DNA from: an uncultured SAR92 cluster bacterium
GTDB taxonomy: Bacteria; Pseudomonadota; Gammaproteobacteria; Pseudomonadales; Porticoccaceae
DNA: 64,000 nt
Assembly: GCA_902596775.1 (NCBI GenBank)
Contig: CACJVE010000002.1
Location: forward strand, 28,816-92,815
Direction: 5' to 3'
A program made the position numbers and the translations under genes. Shown piece after piece: positions 35,545-44,217 of the stretch; the first letter of the stretch is position 1; each line of letters begins with the position of its first letter. Below the pieces are notes generated by a model. That model saw only the letters and a program-made list of their open reading frames with translations. It was not told the DNA's origin and did not search any database.

Positions 35545-37209
35545 ATCAGTCAATACGTTTACACAATGAACCGTGTCAGTAAAATCGTTCCTCCAAAAAA
35601 GGAAATTTTAAAAGATATATCGCTCTCATTCTTCCCTGGAGCGAAGATTGGCGTACTGGGATTAAATGGATCTGGCAAGTCTACGTTATTAAAAATCATG
35701 GCTAATATTGATGCTGATATCCAGGGTGAAGCTCGTCCAATGCCTGGCCTGAAAGTCGGTTATCTCCCCCAAGAGCCCCAACTTGATAATGAGAAAAATG
35801 TTCGAGGCAATGTCGAGGATGGCTTAAAAGAAGCAACCGGCGCACTAAAAGCTCTTGAGCAGGTTTATGCTGATTATTCAGATCCCGATGCCGACTTCGA
35901 CGCCCTGGCAAAAAAACAAAGTGACTTAGAATCCATTATTGAAGCATGGGATGCGCACAATCTTGATCATACTCTTGATTTAGCTGCTGACGCATTACGC
36001 CTTCCGCCTTGGGACTCAGGTGTTGAGTCATTATCTGGCGGAGAAAAAAGAAGAGTGGCCTTATGCCGTCTTCTAATGTCACGTCCAGACATGCTTTTAC
36101 TTGATGAGCCAACAAATCATTTGGATGCTGAATCCGTATTTTGGTTAGAAAAATTCTTAGAGGAATTCAAAGGAACCGTTGTTGCTGTCACTCATGATAG
36201 ATATTTCCTTGATAATGTAGCAGGCTGGATTTTAGAGCTGGATCGTGGTCACGGAATACCCTATGAAGGGAACTACTCCACCTGGCTGGAGGCCAAAACT
36301 AAAAGATTAGAAATAGAATCAAAGCAAGAAATTTCAAGACAAAAAACTTTAAAACAAGAATTAGACTGGGTCCGTCAAAATCCAAAAGGCCGGCAAGCCA
36401 AAAACAAAGCTAGAATTGCTCGGTTTGAGGAACTTAACTCACAGGACTTTCAATCCAGAAATGAAACCAATGAAATATATATTGCTCCAGGGGATCGGCT
36501 CGGAGATAAAGTTATCGAATTAAGTAAGGTATCAAAAAATTATGGAAATTCGGCTTTGATTGACAACCTGTCCTTATCGATTCCTAAAGGAGCTGTAGTT
36601 GGAATAATCGGTGCAAATGGTGCAGGTAAATCAACTCTTTTTCGTCTTCTTGCTCAATTAGAAGAGCCAAATAGCGGCACAATTGAAATTGGAGAATCAG
36701 TGAAAATTGCGTATGTAGAGCAATCCAGAGAGTCGCTTCATGACGAAAGAACTGTGTGGCAAGCGATATCTGATGGGTATGATCTAATAAAAGTAGGTAA
36801 CTATGAAGTTTCATCGCGAGCCTACATTGGACGATTTAACTTCAAAGGAACCGATCAACAAAAACTTGTGAAAGAGTTATCTGGTGGAGAGCGAGGCCGA
36901 CTGCATCTTGCAAATACATTGAAGCAAGGTGCAAATGTTCTTCTACTTGACGAACCATCTAATGATTTAGATATTGAGACACTTAGAGCTCTGGAGGAGG
37001 CAATATTATCGTTCCCAGGGTGCGTTTTGGTAATATCTCATGACAGGTGGTTTTTAGATAGAATATCTACTCATACTCTCGCATACGAGGATGATGGAAA
37101 TACTGTTTTTTTTGAAGGAAGTTATAGTGAATATCATGAGGACTTTATAAAAAGACATGGAAGTAATGCTGGACCGAAACGCACGCGATACAAAAGCTTA
37201 AAGACCTAG
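35545..37209 (+). CDS. ettA: Energy-dependent translational throttle protein EttA (ABC-F), rebuilt start
   Basis: A cytoplasmic ABC-F protein that gates the ribosomal E site according to ATP/ADP ratio. Two ATPase domains are seen: Walker A GLNGSGKST and GANGAGKST, signatures LSGGEKRR and LSGGERGR, and Walker B LLLDEPTNHLD and LLLDEPSNDLD. The arm motif and the linker (about 240-310) lie between. Aligning with M-x-QYVYTMNRV puts the first residue at an ATC codon (35545), 6 nt after AAGGAG, giving 554 residues as in the family; ATT at 35542 or TTG at 35524 are alternatives, and the next ATG removes seven residues and lacks a ribosome site. Confidence 0.93.
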   Translation: MSQYVYTMNRVSKIVPPKKEILKDISLSFFPGAKIGVLGLNGSGKSTLLKIMANIDADIQGEARPMPGLKVGYLPQEPQLDNEKNVRGNVEDGLKEATGALKALEQVYADYSDPDADFDALAKKQSDLESIIEAWDAHNLDHTLDLAADALRLPPWDSGVESLSGGEKRRVALCRLLMSRPDMLLLDEPTNHLDAESVFWLEKFLEEFKGTVVAVTHDRYFLDNVAGWILELDRGHGIPYEGNYSTWLEAKTKRLEIESKQEISRQKTLKQELDWVRQNPKGRQAKNKARIARFEELNSQDFQSRNETNEIYIAPGDRLGDKVIELSKVSKNYGNSALIDNLSLSIPKGAVVGIIGANGAGKSTLFRLLAQLEEPNSGTIEIGESVKIAYVEQSRESLHDERTVWQAISDGYDLIKVGNYEVSSRAYIGRFNFKGTDQQKLVKELSGGERGRLHLANTLKQGANVLLLDEPSNDLDIETLRALEEAILSFPGCVLVISHDRWFLDRISTHTLAYEDDGNTVFFEGSYSEYHEDFIKRHGSNAGPKRTRYKSLKT

Positions 37210-37219
37210 GTATATAGTA

Positions 37220-37660
37220 ATGTCTTATATCTGGCACAGAAAGCCTTGTCTCTCTCAGATAAAGAAAATGTGCGAAAGCACTATTGATGCCCACCTTGAT
37301 ATTGAAATATTCGATGTAGGAGATAGTTTTCTCAGTGGGAAAATTCCAGTAAATTCAAAAACTACTCAACCTTTTGGAATCATTCATGGAGGCGCAAATA
37401 TTGTGCTGGCTGAGTCATTGGGGAGCATAGCCTCTGCTCATGTGATAAACAGCGAAACTGAAATCTGTTTTGGCCAAGAGGTAAATGCATCTCACATAAG
37501 GCCTGTATCTTCAGGTTTCGTAACAGGTACTGCCTCGCCAATACACCTGGGCAAAAGATCTCATATATGGCAAATAGAATTAAAAAATGATGAAAATAAA
37601 CTGTGTTGTTTCGTGAAATTAACAATGGCTATCAAAACAAGGGCTGAGCTGAAATTCTAA
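37220..37660 (+). CDS. Hotdog-fold thioesterase (PaaI/EntH-like)
   Basis: 146 residues with the PaaI-type pattern FGIIHGGANIVLAESLGSIAS, where the His-Gly-Gly and the following Glu form the active site, and an INSETEICFGQEVNASHIRP strand. It hydrolyses small acyl- or aryl-CoA thioesters; the substrate is not predictable. It starts 10 bp after ettA and overlaps a convergent membrane-protein gene by 4 bp. Confidence 0.9.
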   Translation: MSYIWHRKPCLSQIKKMCESTIDAHLDIEIFDVGDSFLSGKIPVNSKTTQPFGIIHGGANIVLAESLGSIASAHVINSETEICFGQEVNASHIRPVSSGFVTGTASPIHLGKRSHIWQIELKNDENKLCCFVKLTMAIKTRAELKF

Positions 37661-38475
37661 CTTTTTTCAACGGGGTCTAATCTACGTAAATTTGATTCTA
37701 TAAAAAAGAATGCCACTAGCCATAAAAAAGCATCCCAAAAATCAAGGAAGTCACCCTCCGAACCCCAATATAAGGCAGCAACAAACAAAATCGAATACAA
37801 AACTAGTTTAACAAATTTAAACATTGATTTTAAAGTAATGGACCCAACAAGCTTTTTACCAAAAAAAATCTCCGACTCGATAATCAAGACAACTAAGATC
37901 CAAGTTCCAGAATTGATAACATCCACAACAGTTAGCCATTGAATTGCGCTCCAATCAGATAAAGACCCAATAACAGTTTGTCCCGACAGAATAAATAAAG
38001 CACTTCCAACTAATGGTTGACAATTGTCGCTATCTAGCAATGGATATTCATCAAGGTTGTCAATCACATTATAGTTTTGTCCAATGAGAGCGCAAATATC
38101 ACTTACCACAAAAGGTTCTATATTGGCTAACAAAATATATTTAGAGAAATAACCAAAAAAAGCATAAACGATAATCCCATAACTGAAAATTCTGATAATA
38201 AGTTTTGTTAAAAAAGCAGCTTTTGAATCATCAATGTTAGGGGTGTATTTAGACGTATTAAATTCGAACAAGAGAAGCAACATTACCCATGCAGCTGTGT
38301 CTAAAGTTGCTGGGAAACCACCAATAATATCGGATATTGCAACACCCTGAGTAAAGGTGCTTTTGACCGCTAGCGACTCTTCTTGGTAGAAGAGGAATAT
38401 GTTTGTGGTTAAAGCCGCGTAAACAAGATATCTGAAAATCTCAAATAAATATGACTCATTATGAAATTTCATCAT
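37657..38475 (-). CDS. Uncharacterised multi-pass membrane protein
   Basis: 272 residues with about six hydrophobic segments (LVYAALTTNIFLFY, AAWVMLLLLFEF, IFSYGIIVYAFFGYFS, LVGSALFILSGQTVI, SGTWILVVLIIESEIFF, LVLYSILFVAALYWG, AFLWLVAFFFIES). A possible exported loop holds two Cys (DICALIG, DNCQPLV). No known family is recognised. It lies downstream of ppc on the same strand, 23 bp away, so it may be co-transcribed. Confidence 0.7.
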   Translation of the reverse strand: MMKFHNESYLFEIFRYLVYAALTTNIFLFYQEESLAVKSTFTQGVAISDIIGGFPATLDTAAWVMLLLLFEFNTSKYTPNIDDSKAAFLTKLIIRIFSYGIIVYAFFGYFSKYILLANIEPFVVSDICALIGQNYNVIDNLDEYPLLDSDNCQPLVGSALFILSGQTVIGSLSDWSAIQWLTVVDVINSGTWILVVLIIESEIFFGKKLVGSITLKSMFKFVKLVLYSILFVAALYWGSEGDFLDFWDAFLWLVAFFFIESNLRRLDPVEKS

Positions 38476-38498
38476 TTGTTAATTACCTAAAATCAAGT

Positions 38499-41126
38499 TT
38501 ATCCAGTATTCCTTAATCCAGCTGCAATACCGGCTATTGTCACCATAATTGCCTCCTCATAAATACTGTCTGGCTTTTCTCTTTCTCTTTTCAAGAGTTC
38601 AACCTGCAAAACATTCAATGGATGAATATAAATATTTCTAAGTTGGACTGACTCTCTTGGCCATGCTTGTCGGTTTAAAAGCTTTTCTTCACCTGCTATT
38701 AATTCCAGCATCTCCCGATCAGAATTTAGTTTTGATCGCAATTTATCACCTATATCCTGAAGGTCCGAAGAAACCAAAAGCTGGTCATAATATTTTGATA
38801 GCCACGCATCTGATTTTAAAAATACCATTTCCAACATCGAGAGTCTCGCTCCAAAAAATGGCCATTTTTCTATCATCTCTTGTATTAAATGACAAGATTC
38901 CGAATTGTATAGATGGGATATCGCCTCAATAGCACCGAGCCATGCAGGCAGCATTAGCCTATTTTGACTCCAAGCAAATATCCATGGAATTGCGCGTAAG
39001 CTCTCTATACCTGTATCACTTTTACGTCTAGCAGGCCTTGAACCTAACCGCAAATTGCTGAGTTCACGTTCAGGTGTCGCTTGCCTAAAATAGGTTACAA
39101 AGTCAGGATCATTTTTCACAAAATCACGGTATGATTTGCACGAAAGAGCAGACAATTTATCCATAGTTTTTCGCCAGTCAAGCTCAGGATTTGGTGGCTC
39201 TAGCAAATTAGCTTGTAATATCGCGTTCGTATAAATTGAAAATGTCTTAATTGCGATTGAGCTCAAACCTAGCTTTGCACGGATTGTTTCTCCCTGCTCC
39301 GTTACACGCAACCCGTCTCGCAAAGAACCAGGAGGCTGTGAAAGTAGTGCCTCATGAGCGGGTGCACCACCACGACCTAAACTACCTCCTCTTCCGTGAA
39401 AAAGAGTGAGTTTAATATCATGTTCTTTACATAAATGTATAAGAGCCTCTTGTGCCTCATATTGAGCCCATGATGCAGCTAACATACCCGCATCTTTTGC
39501 AGAATCTGAGTAACCTATCATCACCATCAACTCGCCATTTATTAACTTTTTATAGGACTTATTCTTTAATAGAATTTCTATAGACCCATTTGCATTATTT
39601 AAGTCATCTAAGGTTTCAAACAGTGGCACAACTGGAAGATGACCTTTACATCCCATTTCCTTGAGCAGTAATTGAACAACCAATATATCTGAGGGACGCC
39701 TAGCCATCGATATAACGTAAGCACCGAGCGCTTCCTGCGGTTGCTTTGCGATTAATTCGAACGTCTTTACAACCTCCAAAGATTCGGAAGTGAGAACTAA
39801 GTCACTCCCAATAAGTGGACGGTTTCCTACAATTTCCTCAAGAAGAAATTTCTGTTTCTTATCTTCTGACCAATTCGAGTAGTCACCCAAATCCAGGTGG
39901 CTACAGATCTCCTCTAGAACTCTCGAGTGCCTCTCACTATGTTGCCTAATATCATGTCTAACGAGATGGGTTCCAAAACAACTTATGCACCTCAGAAGAT
40001 CTATAATTGAACCGTTTGCTATTGCCTGCATCCCACAATCTTGCAATGATTCATAACAGGCGAATATCGGGTCCCATAAATCTTTTTGATTATTAATTAC
40101 ATTTGTATAAATTGGCTCTCGACCATCTAATTGGTTCTCAATATTATCAATTGTATTCTTTAACTGTAATCTGACATCTCTTAAAACTGCTCTGTATGGT
40201 TCACGCGACGAATTTGATAGCTCTTTGACATAGTTATTACTGTTTATCATTGATAGCTCTTCAATCAAAGAATTGATGTCCCTCATGTATAGAGTTGCTG
40301 CTTGCCAGCGCGAAAGCAAAAGTACCTCTGCAGTCACATTCGAAGTAACATTAGGATTACCATCTCTATCACCCCCCATCCAAGATACAAAGCTAACTGG
40401 AGACATTTTTAATGGTAAAGACTGATGAATGGATTCAGATAGCGTAGAGTCCAAACGGCGCAAAAAATGAGGGATTGCTCTCCACAAAGAGTTCTCAACT
40501 ACAGCAAAACCCCACTTAGCTTCGTCGACAGGACTGGGTCTTTCAGCACGAAAATCATGACTGAACCAAATTTGAGTTACTAATTCTTTTAGCCGACGAA
40601 ATACTGCTTCCTTTTCTCGAGTGGTAGTTCCTTTCAACTCAAGCTGACAAAGGCAAGAATCTATAGCATCATATTTATGGATTAAGGACCTTCGGGTAAT
40701 TTCAGTTGGATGCGCCGTCAGCACTAATTCTATCTTTAATTTTTTTACTGCATCGAGAATCACATCATCGGATATACCATGATTTTTGACGAGCGCAAAA
40801 ACTTCTCGGAGTGTTTCTGTTGCAGACACGTGCTCATCGATTCTGCGCGAATGGCTGAACTGCTGATCCGCGATATTGGCTAGATTTAAAAATTGGCTAA
40901 ATGCTCTCGCAACTGGAACTAGCTCCTCATCACTAAGATCTCTCAAAAGCTTAACTAGTTTTTCTCCATCACTGGAGTTACCTGCTTGAGCAGACTTGGA
41001 CAAAAGTCTTATCGCTTCAACTTTCTCAAGGAATTCTTGGCCCTCGGCATCTGAAATTACATCACCAAGAATCTTACCTAAAAGACTTACATTAGCTCGT
41101 AAAGGATCATAATTTAAGTCACTCAT
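38499..41126 (-). CDS. ppc: Phosphoenolpyruvate carboxylase
   Basis: An 875-residue PEP carboxylase, making oxaloacetate from PEP and bicarbonate. Catalytic His is in LVLTAHPTEITRRS; SWMGGDRDGNPNVT, GYSDSAKDAG (Lys) and the flexible loop FHGRGGSLGRGGAPAHEAL are present, and it ends with the family's invariant RNTG. It is anaplerotic. Its size fits the bacterial type. Confidence 0.98.
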   Translation of the reverse strand: MSDLNYDPLRANVSLLGKILGDVISDAEGQEFLEKVEAIRLLSKSAQAGNSSDGEKLVKLLRDLSDEELVPVARAFSQFLNLANIADQQFSHSRRIDEHVSATETLREVFALVKNHGISDDVILDAVKKLKIELVLTAHPTEITRRSLIHKYDAIDSCLCQLELKGTTTREKEAVFRRLKELVTQIWFSHDFRAERPSPVDEAKWGFAVVENSLWRAIPHFLRRLDSTLSESIHQSLPLKMSPVSFVSWMGGDRDGNPNVTSNVTAEVLLLSRWQAATLYMRDINSLIEELSMINSNNYVKELSNSSREPYRAVLRDVRLQLKNTIDNIENQLDGREPIYTNVINNQKDLWDPIFACYESLQDCGMQAIANGSIIDLLRCISCFGTHLVRHDIRQHSERHSRVLEEICSHLDLGDYSNWSEDKKQKFLLEEIVGNRPLIGSDLVLTSESLEVVKTFELIAKQPQEALGAYVISMARRPSDILVVQLLLKEMGCKGHLPVVPLFETLDDLNNANGSIEILLKNKSYKKLINGELMVMIGYSDSAKDAGMLAASWAQYEAQEALIHLCKEHDIKLTLFHGRGGSLGRGGAPAHEALLSQPPGSLRDGLRVTEQGETIRAKLGLSSIAIKTFSIYTNAILQANLLEPPNPELDWRKTMDKLSALSCKSYRDFVKNDPDFVTYFRQATPERELSNLRLGSRPARRKSDTGIESLRAIPWIFAWSQNRLMLPAWLGAIEAISHLYNSESCHLIQEMIEKWPFFGARLSMLEMVFLKSDAWLSKYYDQLLVSSDLQDIGDKLRSKLNSDREMLELIAGEEKLLNRQAWPRESVQLRNIYIHPLNVLQVELLKREREKPDSIYEEAIMVTIAGIAAGLRNTG

Positions 41127-41297
41127 TACAACTTATTCTAAAATTTTATTTAAAAAAAAGAGTATATAACATTAGCAATGACTAAATATGCAAATCAATA
41201 ATCTAGATCTACTAATTTTTGCAAAAAGCGTGTTTCTAAACCATACTGCGCCGCCGATATAATAATTCAAAAATCTAGCCGCAAAAAAAGGTGTCTT

Positions 41298-42605
41298 ATG
41301 AATACAATAACAAAAATAAATCAAGTCTCAATACTGTTGCTCCTTACCACAATTTCTTCTCCATTATGGTCATCTGAATTAAATGGATCGAATACTGCCT
41401 GGATTATGACATCGACAGCCTTAGTTTTATTGATGACAATCCCTGGCTTATCACTATTTTATGCGGGACTTGTTAGATCAAAGAATGTTTTGTCGGTCCT
41501 GATGCAATGTTTTGCAATTACATGTCTTGCTTCACTTGTATGGTTTGCCATAGGCTACACCATCGCGTTTGGTGATGGCGGGCAGCTTAATTGGATTATT
41601 GGAAACCTAGATAATCTTTTTCTAATGGGCATCGCAGAAGAAACCTTAGCTGGTGATATACCAGAATCTGTTTTTGCAATGTTTCAAATGACTTTTGCGA
41701 TAATTACACCTGCTCTTATTTTAGGAGCTTTTGTTGAGAGAATGAAATTTAGTGCCATACTTATTTTTACTACGCTATGGCTAGTGATTGTTTATGCGCC
41801 GATTACACACTGGGTTTGGGGTGGAGGATGGTTATCAGAACTCGGACTTCTCGACTTCGCTGGTGGAACTGTTGTTCACATTACTGCTGGAGTAGCGGCT
41901 CTGGTTGCGGCATTAGTTTTAGGTAATAGAAAGGGATTCCCTAAGCAATCTATGCCTCCTCATAATTTAACCATGTCAGTGACGGGTGCAGGACTTTTAT
42001 GGGTAGGATGGTTTGGATTTAATGGAGGATCTGCATTAGCAGCAAATGGTGATGCAGGCATGGCAATTCTTGTCACTCATCTGTCTGCGTCAGCTGGCTC
42101 TCTCTCTTGGATGATGATGGAATGGAGAAGACATGGAAAACCCTCTGTTCTTGGGATAGTAACAGGCATGGTTGCAGGTCTTGGAACAATAACACCTGCT
42201 TCAGGCTTCGTGGGTCCCGCAGGTGGATTGGTCATTGGATTTTCAGCGGGTATCATTTGCTATCACGCAACTCAGGCAATAAAACAGAAATTTCATATCG
42301 ATGACTCGTTGGATGTTTTCCCTGTCCACGGGGTTGGCGGAATCTTGGGGACACTCCTAGCAGGTATATTTGCGTCCGCAAATATAGGTGTTTTTAGCGG
42401 TCAAGGTTACAACGAAGGCATGTCAATGATTAGCCAAGTGGGCGTTCAAATGATTGGAGTTTTTGCAACAGTGAGCTACACAGCTCTTGCAACTTTTATA
42501 GTTTTCAAAATAGTAAACTCGTTTGTTTCTTTACGAATTGATGATGAGGGCGAACTTAAAGGACTGGATTTGGTTGAACATGATGAACGAGGATATGACC
42601 TTTAA
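41298..42605 (+). CDS. amt: Ammonium transporter Amt
   Basis: 435 residues: a cleavable signal-like segment (residues 8-25), then eleven membrane helices. Pore features are WFAIGYTIAFGDGG, FAMFQMTFAIITPALILGAFVERMKF, twin His in DFAGGTVVHITAG and DVFPVHGVGGILG, and AALVLGNRKGF. No glnK (PII) gene adjoins, unlike the common glnK-amt pair, and no sigma54 site is visible in the 170-bp leader. It converges with btuF. Confidence 0.96.
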   Translation: MNTITKINQVSILLLLTTISSPLWSSELNGSNTAWIMTSTALVLLMTIPGLSLFYAGLVRSKNVLSVLMQCFAITCLASLVWFAIGYTIAFGDGGQLNWIIGNLDNLFLMGIAEETLAGDIPESVFAMFQMTFAIITPALILGAFVERMKFSAILIFTTLWLVIVYAPITHWVWGGGWLSELGLLDFAGGTVVHITAGVAALVAALVLGNRKGFPKQSMPPHNLTMSVTGAGLLWVGWFGFNGGSALAANGDAGMAILVTHLSASAGSLSWMMMEWRRHGKPSVLGIVTGMVAGLGTITPASGFVGPAGGLVIGFSAGIICYHATQAIKQKFHIDDSLDVFPVHGVGGILGTLLAGIFASANIGVFSGQGYNEGMSMISQVGVQMIGVFATVSYTALATFIVFKIVNSFVSLRIDDEGELKGLDLVEHDERGYDL

Positions 42606-42617
42606 TACCGCTGGTTG

Positions 42618-43490
42618 CTATCTGGATTGCTCCAAAAACTGACAGAGATACTCAGCTCCACTGAGTATCCTGAAAGTCTGTCTGGCTAGAAGATCAGAAG
42701 GCACAAGAAATAAATTTTTATTTTTTACTGCATCAATGTCTTTCCATTTTTGCCAAAACTCGAACAAATCTCTGTTATCTTTCTCGGTGCCACTGGAAAG
42801 TATTACCCGTGGATTCTCAGATAGAACAGCCTCTAAACTTATTATCGGAGTAAGTGAATCTAAATTTCCAAAAATATTCACTCCGCCGCAAATTGAAATT
42901 ATTTCACTTATAATATGTTGATTGTTAACCGTCATCAAAGGGTTATCCCAAACCTGGTATAGCGTCCTTACTTTTTCTAATTTACTAAACCGGTTCGATA
43001 TGCTTTCCAATTCACGATTAAATTTATTTGTCATTTTTTTACTTTCATCTATTCTCCCCGTCAGAACTCCTAGCCTCTGGTATACGCCTGGAAAATCCTC
43101 TAATCTTGATATTTCAAAAGAAAATACTCTAAAACCAAGCGATTTAAGCCGATTAATTGTGGAAATCCCATTTCCTGAAGACCAAGCAAAGATAATATCT
43201 GGCTGAAGGGCAGTTATGGCCTCATAATTTACAATCGAGTGGTTATTTACTCTTTGGATACTATTTGCTTGAGGCGGATAGTTGCTGTACTCATCCGCAC
43301 CCACAATCAGATTTCCTGCATCTATTTCAAAGAGTAATTCTGTAAGATTTGGAGCCAGAGAAACAATTCTTCTTATTGGCTCTGAAATTTCTACCCTAGC
43401 ACCAAGATCATCGACAACAATAACATTGGCGCCTGAATAATGAGTTACTAGTGATGCAAATAAGCATGTCAAACGGAACAATTTTGACAT
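42618..43490 (-). CDS. btuF: Cobalamin ABC transporter substrate-binding protein BtuF
   Basis: The start is placed at the ATG of MSKLFRLTCLFASLVTHYSGA, which gives a signal peptide (290 residues); a longer frame exists. The mature protein has the helical-backbone metal/B12 receptor fold: RIVSLAPNLTELLFEI, the Trp-rich loop ADEYSNYPPQA, and the ALQPDIIFAWSSGNG segment. It captures vitamin B12 in the periplasm for BtuCD. btuC and btuD are not adjacent. It follows cobO and btuB on the same strand. Confidence 0.85.
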   Translation of the reverse strand: MSKLFRLTCLFASLVTHYSGANVIVVDDLGARVEISEPIRRIVSLAPNLTELLFEIDAGNLIVGADEYSNYPPQANSIQRVNNHSIVNYEAITALQPDIIFAWSSGNGISTINRLKSLGFRVFSFEISRLEDFPGVYQRLGVLTGRIDESKKMTNKFNRELESISNRFSKLEKVRTLYQVWDNPLMTVNNQHIISEIISICGGVNIFGNLDSLTPIISLEAVLSENPRVILSSGTEKDNRDLFEFWQKWKDIDAVKNKNLFLVPSDLLARQTFRILSGAEYLCQFLEQSR

Positions 43491-43542
43491 TTTTGTTTGC
43501 CATGGAATGTCAATGAAGGAGGGAATGTTTAAAAATATCCGA

Positions 43543-44157
43543 TCAATAGTCGACTCCTTTTCGAGCCTTGATCCCATTGTTATAAGCATGTTTTATTTCT
43601 TTGACTTCTGAAACTGTGTCAGCGATTTCCTTGAGTCGACTACCACCTCCTCTTCCAGTTACAACAACACTCTGTCCAAAAGGCCTGCCTTTAATCGAAT
43701 TAATAATGGTATCAGGATCTAAATATTTAAAGCTCAGCATGTAAGTGATTTCATCGAGAATAACAAGATCTAAGGTATTATCCTTTAACATTCGTTGGGC
43801 TACCGACCACGTTTTTTCCGCAGCTTCTATATCAGACGATCTATCCTGTGTGTCCCAAGTAAAACCAGTACCCATTTGATAAAACTGAACATCTGGTAAT
43901 TTATTTTTGAGATATAACTCTTCTCCCGATAACTGTTGTCCTTTGATGAATTGAACAACGCCCACTTTATGATTGTATCCTAGCGCACGAAGTACCATAC
44001 CAAAGGCAGAACTAGTTTTACCTTTGCCATCTCCTGTTAAAAATATCATGACCCCTTTTTCTAAACTATTTTTTTCTATTTGCGAGTCAATACGTTGCTT
44101 CTGTTTTTGCATTTTCGTTTTATGCTTATCGTTTTTATCTGCGGCACTAGTATTCAA
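43543..44157 (-). CDS. cobO: Corrinoid adenosyltransferase (CobO/BtuR/CobA)
   Basis: 204 residues. ATP P-loop GDGKGKTSSAFGMVLRALG (about 42-60), VVQFIKGQ, Walker B LVILDEITYML and VVVTGRGG identify the CobA/BtuR family, which adds the adenosyl group to Co(I) corrinoids. It has a lysine-rich N-terminus. It sits between btuB and btuF, so it belongs to uptake and activation of B12, not de novo synthesis. Confidence 0.95.
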   Translation of the reverse strand: MNTSAADKNDKHKTKMQKQKQRIDSQIEKNSLEKGVMIFLTGDGKGKTSSAFGMVLRALGYNHKVGVVQFIKGQQLSGEELYLKNKLPDVQFYQMGTGFTWDTQDRSSDIEAAEKTWSVAQRMLKDNTLDLVILDEITYMLSFKYLDPDTIINSIKGRPFGQSVVVTGRGGGSRLKEIADTVSEVKEIKHAYNNGIKARKGVDY

Positions 44158-44182
44158 TCCAACACTCTCCTTTATTTGGCAT

Positions 44183-44204
44183 GGCCAGCCCTAAAGAGCT
44201 GGCC
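44183..44204. repeat. Stem-loop between btuB and cobO
   Basis: GGCCAGC-CCTAAAGA-GCTGGCC, a perfect 7-bp GC-rich stem. No T-run follows on either strand, so it is more likely an mRNA processing/stability element than a terminator. Confidence 0.5.
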
Positions 44205-44217
44205 GAATAAAATTAAT

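Larger units (their letters stand above)
27019..35565. mobile_element. About 8.5-kb integrative element inserted in the 5' end of ettA
   Basis: Boundaries are placed at the duplicated ettA-like segment TACGTnTACACAnTGAA, at 27019-27035 (left) and 35554-35570 (right). The unit is therefore about 8535 bp. It contains a tyrosine recombinase at the left end, a Rep-like HUH protein, a ribbon-helix-helix-like protein, a serine recombinase with res-like region, a leftward operon of six small genes including an AAA+ ATPase, and one rightward gene at the right end. Recombinase-arm-like repeats lie at both ends. No capsid, portal, terminase or conjugation gene is recognisable, so it is probably a satellite or mobilisable element. 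The host frame joins perfectly if the unit is removed. Confidence 0.85.

Noticed and set aside
44183..44204. Intrinsic terminator between btuB and cobO
   Set aside because: The stem is good but no run of T follows on either strand, and the genes look co-transcribed.
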